Source: Candidatus Aminicenantota bacterium (GTDB lineage Bacteria > Acidobacteriota > Aminicenantia > Aminicenantales > Saccharicenantaceae). Taken from it: DNA of 64,000 bases. Below, piece by piece: positions 59,755 to 64,000 of this stretch. Location: the NCBI GenBank assembly GCA_014360005.1, contig JACIYI010000010.1, forward strand, positions 32,321 through 96,320, written 5' to 3'. The notes under the pieces were generated by a model. The model was not told the DNA's origin and did not search any database. It saw nothing but the letters and a program-made list of their open reading frames with translations. Both the position numbers and the translations under genes were made by a program. How positions within the stretch are numbered: position 1 is the first letter of the stretch; each line of letters opens with the position of its first letter.

Positions 59755-60423
59755 TCAAATCTCCTCGGCTTCTATGATTTGGGATGAGACTTTGGCTTTA
59801 TCCACATCACCGCGGTAGATCCAGACTTTGATTCCGATCTGACCATAGGTGGTAAAAGCTTCAGTAAAGGCAAAATCTATGTCAGCCCGGAGCGTTTGCA
59901 GCGGCAGTTGACCCTTCAGATACCATTCGGTTCTGGCAATTTCCACTCCGCCCAGACGCCCGGCACACATCACTTTTATCCCCTTGGCACCCATTTTCAG
60001 GGCCATCTCTACCGCCCGTCTCATGGCCCGGCGGTAGGCAATTCTTTTTTCTAGCTGGGTGGCAATGCCCTCAGCCACCAGAGTGGCGTTCAATTCCGGC
60101 TTGTCCACTTCCCGGATGTCAACGTAAACTTCTCTTCGGGCGATAGCCTCCAGCGTGTTCCTGAGGTTCTCAATCTCCTTGCCGCCCCGGCCGATGATGA
60201 TGCCGGGTCTGGCAGTATGTATAATCACCCGGACTTTGGGACCGACTCTTTCCACATCAACGCTGGCGATGCCGGCATGCTGGTACTTTTCCCGGACAGC
60301 CTTTTTCATCTGCAGGTCCTCATGGAATAACCTGGCATAATCCCGACCTCGAGCAAACCAGCGAGAAGTCCACTGTTTGTTAAATCCTAAACGAAAGCCG
60401 ATTGGATGTGTCTTCTGTCCCAC
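59755..60423 (-). CDS. rpsC: 30S ribosomal protein S3
   Basis: S3 (222 aa) lines the mRNA entry tunnel. [20 protein letters not shown], the KH-domain motif [15 protein letters not shown], and [20 protein letters not shown] identify it. 3 nt after rplV. Confidence 0.98.
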   Translation of the reverse strand: MGQKTHPIGFRLGFNKQWTSRWFARGRDYARLFHEDLQMKKAVREKYQHAGIASVDVERVGPKVRVIIHTARPGIIIGRGGKEIENLRNTLEAIARREVYVDIREVDKPELNATLVAEGIATQLEKRIAYRRAMRRAVEMALKMGAKGIKVMCAGRLGGVEIARTEWYLKGQLPLQTLRADIDFAFTEAFTTYGQIGIKVWIYRGDVDKAKVSSQIIEAEEI

Positions 60424-60426
60424 AGT

Positions 60427-60789
60427 CTATCTCCCTTTCTTTTCGTCTAAGTAGATTTTGACATGGCTCATCCTTTTGAGGATCCGGTAGGCCCTGCCCA
60501 TCGGCGCTGGCCTGATTCTCTTCATAGCCGGGCCCTGGTCAATCTCAATCTTGGCTACGTACAGATTATCTACGTCCACGTTGGGTGCTTTCTGCTGGGC
60601 ATTGGCTATGGCCGACCGCAGGACCTTTTCCAGGATGGCGCTGATCTTTTTCTTCTCGTTGAATTTCAGGATGGTCAGGGCCTCGCCCACCAGCCTGTCC
60701 CGGATCAGGTCGGCCACCAGACGGCCCTTCTGTGGACTCATTCGCACATAACGGGCCACCGCTTTTGAAAGGTATTTTTCTTTTTCCAT
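60427..60789 (-). CDS. rplV: 50S ribosomal protein L22
   Basis: L22 (120 aa) has its beta hairpin in the exit tunnel. Recognised from AVARYVRMSPQKGRLVADLI, KVLRSAIANAQQKAPNVDVD and the tunnel-loop region IRPAPMGRAYRILKRMSHVK. Normal length; 2 nt after rpsS. Confidence 0.98.
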   Translation of the reverse strand: MEKEKYLSKAVARYVRMSPQKGRLVADLIRDRLVGEALTILKFNEKKKISAILEKVLRSAIANAQQKAPNVDVDNLYVAKIEIDQGPAMKRIRPAPMGRAYRILKRMSHVKIYLDEKKGR

Positions 60790-60791
60790 GG

Positions 60792-61082
60792 TTACTTACC
60801 CACTTTAAGCTGACGGGCAGTTTTGGAGGTATGCCCCTTAAAGGTCCGGGTAGGAGCGAATTCCCCCAGCTTATGGCCGACCATCTGCTCGGTCACAAAC
60901 ACCGGGATGAACTTGCGGCCATTATGGACACCAAAAGTCAGGCCCACCATCTCCGGGATGATGGTCGAGCGCCGGGACCAAGTCTTAATTACCTGGCGCT
61001 TTTCCCTGGCCGACTGGGCGGCCTGGACTTTTTCCAGCAATTTAGAATCAACATAGGGACCTTTCTTTAAGGATCTGCCCAT
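60792..61082 (-). CDS. rpsS: 30S ribosomal protein S19
   Basis: S19 (96 aa) lies in the head of the small subunit. [40 protein letters not shown] and the terminal [20 protein letters not shown] are conserved. 2 nt after rplB. Confidence 0.98.
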   Translation of the reverse strand: MGRSLKKGPYVDSKLLEKVQAAQSAREKRQVIKTWSRRSTIIPEMVGLTFGVHNGRKFIPVFVTEQMVGHKLGEFAPTRTFKGHTSKTARQLKVGK

Positions 61083-61084
61083 GG

Positions 61085-61912
61085 TTACTTACTCCTTCTT
61101 CTGATTATAAAGGCTTGGGTTCTCTTGTTCTTTCTGGTCTTGCAACCCTTGGTCGGGATGCCTTCCGGGCTGACCGGATGACGTCCGCCCTTGGTCCGGC
61201 CTTCACCGCCGCCATGCGGATGGTCGATTGGGTTCATGGCTGTGCCCCGGACATAAGGTCTGATGCCCAGCCACCTGGTGCGGCCGGCTTTGCCGATGCT
61301 GATGTTCTGGTGGTCCAGGTTGGCCAGCTGTCCGACGGTCGCCCGGCAATCCAGATGGACCTTGCGGATTTCGGATGAGGGCAACCGCAGCTGGGCATAA
61401 TCGCCTTCTTTGCCCAAGATCTGCACTCCGGAACCGGCTGCCCTGGCCATCTGCCCACCCTTGCCTATTTTCAGTTCGACGTTGTGAACAATGGTACCAA
61501 CCGGAATGTACCTGAGGGGCATGGCATTTCCCGGCAGAACATCAACCTGGGTGTTGGCCGAGACGATAGTATCCCCGACTTTCAGGTTGAGCGGAGTCAG
61601 GATATAACGTCTCTCACCGTCAGCATACTTGACCAGGGAAATGAAGGCCGAGCGATTGGGGTCATACTCGATGGTCTCCACCACTCCGGGAACATCTATT
61701 TTATCCCGCTTGAAATCGATGATCCGGTAAAGTCTCTTGTGTCCCCCGCCCCGGTGTCTGACCGACAGGTGGCCGCGGTTGTTGCGTCCCCCGCTCTTAG
61801 GCAGGGGGACCAGCAGCGGCTTGTAGGGTTTATTAGTGGTCAGCTCCTCATAAGTCAGACCAGTCCGGTGACGTAATCCTGGAGTAACTGGTTTGTAAAC
61901 TTTAATACCCAT
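61085..61912 (-). CDS. rplB: 50S ribosomal protein L2
   Basis: L2 (275 aa) is needed for peptidyl transfer and subunit joining. [20 protein letters not shown] starts it. The conserved active-region block is [20 protein letters not shown] with [11 protein letters not shown]. 2 nt after rplW. Confidence 0.98.
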   Translation of the reverse strand: MGIKVYKPVTPGLRHRTGLTYEELTTNKPYKPLLVPLPKSGGRNNRGHLSVRHRGGGHKRLYRIIDFKRDKIDVPGVVETIEYDPNRSAFISLVKYADGERRYILTPLNLKVGDTIVSANTQVDVLPGNAMPLRYIPVGTIVHNVELKIGKGGQMARAAGSGVQILGKEGDYAQLRLPSSEIRKVHLDCRATVGQLANLDHQNISIGKAGRTRWLGIRPYVRGTAMNPIDHPHGGGEGRTKGGRHPVSPEGIPTKGCKTRKNKRTQAFIIRRRSK

Positions 61913-61914
61913 GG

Positions 61915-62211
61915 TTATACTGCCTCAAAGTATTCAATCATTTTTTCGCCGGGTTTCAGCTTGACGTAAGCCTTTTTGCGGTCCTTGGTCCGCCCGAGGC
62001 TCCGGCCAAGCCTCTTGGTCTTGCCGGTCAGGCTGACGATGGTCACTCTTTCCACCTTGACCTTGAACAGCTCTTCCACGGCCTTTTTAACCTCGATCTT
62101 GTTAGCCCCGGGAGCAATTTCAAAGCAGACTTCATGATGGGAGTCCCTCAACCTGGTGCTCTTCTCGGTGATCAGCGGCCTGAAGATTATATCTCTTGGA
62201 TCTTTGGTCAT
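61915..62211 (-). CDS. rplW: 50S ribosomal protein L23
   Basis: L23 (98 aa) sits at the tunnel exit and binds trigger factor and [23 protein letters not shown] and [20 protein letters not shown], then [19 protein letters not shown], fit the family. It overlaps rplD by 4 nt. Confidence 0.97.
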   Translation of the reverse strand: MTKDPRDIIFRPLITEKSTRLRDSHHEVCFEIAPGANKIEVKKAVEELFKVKVERVTIVSLTGKTKRLGRSLGRTKDRKKAYVKLKPGEKMIEYFEAV

Positions 62212-62843
62212 TTCAATCTCTCCACCAGGGAATTAAAAGAACGCTGACTGAAGACCAGCCACCGATAACGGAGGACATCGTAAACATTCAAGTGTTCATT
62301 ATCCACAGCTTTGACTTCGGGGATATTCCTGACCGAACGGAAAAGATTCTTATTATCCCGGTCCTCAACTATAAGAGCCGAATCAATCTTCAAGCTCTTT
62401 AACCAGCCAGCAGCCTCTCTGGTCTTGGGTTCAGCAATCTTGATCTCATCGATAACCAGCAACAGGTTCTCAGCCAGTTTGGCGGTTAGAGCCGATTTCA
62501 GAGCATTCTTTCTGGCTTTCTTGGGAATGGCGTAGCTATAATCCCTCGGCTTGGGTCCAAAAACGGTACCGCCATGCCGCCAGAGGGGGGACCTGATGCT
62601 CCCTACTCTGGCCCGGCCGGTTCCCTTCTGGCGCCAGGGTTTACGGCCGCCGCCGCTCACTTCTGCCCTGGTTTTGGTACTGGCCGTACCCTGCCTCTGA
62701 TTGGCCAGATAGTTCACCACCGCTTCGTAGATCAGATGGTCTTTGACCGGATAGGAAAACACCTCTTCCGGCAGGTTCATTTCCTGAACCGGCTTGCCGC
62801 TTTGGTCTAATATTTGTACTTTCATGGCACTCTCTTCACTCAT
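62208..62843 (-). CDS. rplD: 50S ribosomal protein L4
   Basis: L4 (211 aa, or 205 from the ATG at 62825) has a loop in the exit tunnel. Diagnostic blocks are [20 protein letters not shown] and [19 protein letters not shown]. The ATG at 62843 overlaps the rplC stop as ATGA and is given as the start; the internal ATG at 62825 gives the more usual [11 protein letters not shown]. Neither has a strong ribosome site, which suits coupling to rplC. Confidence 0.95.
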   Translation of the reverse strand: MSEESAMKVQILDQSGKPVQEMNLPEEVFSYPVKDHLIYEAVVNYLANQRQGTASTKTRAEVSGGGRKPWRQKGTGRARVGSIRSPLWRHGGTVFGPKPRDYSYAIPKKARKNALKSALTAKLAENLLLVIDEIKIAEPKTREAAGWLKSLKIDSALIVEDRDNKNLFRSVRNIPEVKAVDNEHLNVYDVLRYRWLVFSQRSFNSLVERLK

Positions 62844-63484
62844 GAAGTCTTGGTCTTAAACGAGCTCTTTTTAATCAGAACCACTCCGCCATTGGCTCCG
62901 GGGACAGCCCCTTCCACCAGCAGCAGGTTATTCTCCTTATCCACCTGAACCACTTTCAGATTCCGGACGGTCACCCGGTCGCCGCCCATCCGGCCGCCCA
63001 TCCTGGTTCCCTTGAGTACGCGGGAGGGGTAGGAGGAGGCTCCGATCGAACCAGGAGCCCGGTGGAACATGGAACCGTGAGCCGCATCACCCCCGGCAAA
63101 TCCGTGCCGCCTGACCACGCCCTGAAACCCCTTGCCCTTGCTGATTCCGATGACATGAACCTTTTCGCCTACCTCAAACAGGTCCACCAGGATCTGGTCT
63201 CCCTCTTTGAGCTCCACCGGCCCTCGGTACTTGACTTCTCTCAGCACCTTGAGCACCGGACTGGCCGATTTCTGGAAATGCCCGGTCTCTGGTTTCCTGG
63301 CTTTCTTTTTGGTTCTGTCTTCCACCAGTCCCAGCTGCAAGGCTTCGTAGCCGTCTTTTTCCCTGGTCTTTTTCTGAATAACGGTACAGGGACCGGCCTT
63401 GATAACGGTTACCGGGATAACATTTCCTTCTTCATCAAAGATCTGGGTCATCCCGACTTTTCTGCCGATGATACCTTCAACCAT
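62840..63484 (-). CDS. rplC: 50S ribosomal protein L3
   Basis: L3 (214 aa) initiates 23S folding and reaches the peptidyl-transferase centre. [20 protein letters not shown] opens it, and the central loop [20 protein letters not shown] with [11 protein letters not shown] is typical. The ATG at 63484 is chosen because AGGAG lies 7 nt upstream; an ATG at 63490 is too close to it. 2 nt after rpsJ. Confidence 0.97.
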   Translation of the reverse strand: MVEGIIGRKVGMTQIFDEEGNVIPVTVIKAGPCTVIQKKTREKDGYEALQLGLVEDRTKKKARKPETGHFQKSASPVLKVLREVKYRGPVELKEGDQILVDLFEVGEKVHVIGISKGKGFQGVVRRHGFAGGDAAHGSMFHRAPGSIGASSYPSRVLKGTRMGGRMGGDRVTVRNLKVVQVDKENNLLLVEGAVPGANGGVVLIKKSSFKTKTS

Positions 63485-63486
63485 GA

Positions 63487-63804
63487 TCATTCTCCTGCGC
63501 CAAAGGCTTTGATTTCCACATCGATGCCCGCTGGCAGATCGAGCTTCTGCAGTTCTTCAATGGTCTCGTTGCTGTACTCGCTGATGTCAATCAGCCTCTT
63601 ATGGATCCTCATCTCAAAGTGCTCTCTTGACCTCTTATCAACATGCGGAGAACGAAGGACGCAAAACCGCTGAATCCTGGTCGGCAGCGGAATTGGACCG
63701 GAGACCTTAGCCCCGGTTCTTCTGGCTTTAATCACGATGTCTTTTACCGATTGGTCTAACAATCTGTGATCGAATGATTGGAGTTTAATTCTTATCTTTT
63801 CCAT
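63487..63804 (-). CDS. rpsJ: 30S ribosomal protein S10
   Basis: S10 (105 aa) is part of the small-subunit head and, as NusE, of antitermination complexes. [40 protein letters not shown] and [18 protein letters not shown] identify it. First gene of the S10 operon, 40 nt after tuf, with no promoter evident between them. Confidence 0.98.
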   Translation of the reverse strand: MEKIRIKLQSFDHRLLDQSVKDIVIKARRTGAKVSGPIPLPTRIQRFCVLRSPHVDKRSREHFEMRIHKRLIDISEYSNETIEELQKLDLPAGIDVEIKAFGAGE

Positions 63805-63844
63805 GGTCGTTCCTCGTTCTCCATATTAATAACCTCGTCAGTAA

Positions 63845-64000
63845 CTATTCCAGGATTTCGGTGACGGTCCCGGCACCCACCGTCCGGCCGCCCTCGCGGA
63901 TGGCAAACCGCAAGCCCTTCTCCATAGCCACCGTGGTGATCAGCTCCACTTCCACGTTGGCATTGTCCCCGGGCATCACCATCTCTACCCCGGCCGGCAG
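63845..64000 (-). CDS. tuf: Elongation factor Tu, C-terminal 51 codons (partial)
   Basis: The window end cuts this gene; only domain 3 remains. The frame reads [20 protein letters not shown], continues with [20 protein letters not shown] and ends EILE with TAG at 63845, the conserved EF-Tu C-terminus. EF-Tu brings aminoacyl-tRNA to the ribosome. Its place upstream of rpsJ matches the str-S10 junction of many bacteria. Confidence 0.97.
   Translation of the reverse strand: MPAGVEMVMPGDNANVEVELITTVAMEKGLRFAIREGGRTVGAGTVTEILE

Noticed and set aside
1..64000. CRISPR arrays, prophage, integrase genes, rRNA or tRNA genes
   Set aside because: No regularly spaced repeats, phage structural genes, transposase or integrase frames, or folded tRNAs were seen on reading both strands.

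Overview
The window is a moderately GC-rich bacterial chromosome segment with strong Shine-Dalgarno sites and sigma70-like promoters. The organism is a diderm: there are several signal-peptide beta-barrel candidates, lipoproteins, an MltD-type lytic transglycosylase and a membrane-fusion/ABC exporter. The gene set points to an amino-acid and peptide fermenter with c-type cytochromes: indolepyruvate:ferredoxin oxidoreductase, ADP-forming acyl-CoA synthetase, tryptophanase, secreted peptidases and System II cytochrome c assembly. Candidatus Aminicenantes or a related acidobacterial lineage would fit. This is an inference from gene content, not a database result.

Layout. (1) 1-5.1 kb, minus strand: the N-terminus of an envelope protein, then iorA-iorB-acd, which would convert aryl-pyruvates to aryl-acids with reduced ferredoxin and ATP. 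A divergent Rrf2/IscR-type regulator gene (5.23 kb) heads a cytochrome c assembly pair (resB, ccsA). A palindrome sits between the two promoters. (2) 8.1-10.7 kb: folD, a membrane GGDEF cyclase, and a 190-bp element with imperfect terminal inverted repeats that resembles a MITE. (3) 10.7-14.8 kb: yebC-ruvC-ruvA-ruvB-queA. (4) 15.0-20.8 kb, minus: tetR, membrane fusion protein, two ABC ATPases and two ABC-2 permeases (YbhGFSR/CecR type), apparently expressed from a leaderless promoter. (5) 21-24.7 kb, minus: secreted M28 peptidase, small barrel protein, Tat-exported GH109-like oxidoreductase. (6) 24.7-31 kb: a TrpB2-type enzyme behind a long structured leader, a secreted Zn-phospholipase C-like protein, tryptophanase, a PfkB kinase and MTA phosphorylase. 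(7) 31.2-36.5 kb: larC-folE-metG, tsaC, a barrel protein with a textbook terminator. (8) 36.7-43.7 kb: glycosyltransferase, LEA14-like protein, an S9 peptidase carrying a C-terminal FGE/SUMF1-like domain, CCA-adding enzyme and galE. (9) 43.8-48.6 kb: MltD, class A-like serine hydrolase, dipeptide epimerase and an NlpC/P60 hydrolase, which look like a murein-peptide turnover module. (10) 48.7-64 kb, minus: the full S10-spc-alpha cluster read from tuf (cut by the window end) to rplQ in canonical order, with an intrinsic terminator after rplQ.

The individual families are mostly familiar. The least ordinary features are the IorA without its C-terminal ferredoxin domain, the S9-FGE fusion, the structured TrpB2 leader, the nested inverted repeat after trpB2, and the MITE-like element upstream of yebC. 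No CRISPR array, phage, transposase gene, tRNA or rRNA was found. No clearly undescribed multi-gene system could be demonstrated from the sequence alone.
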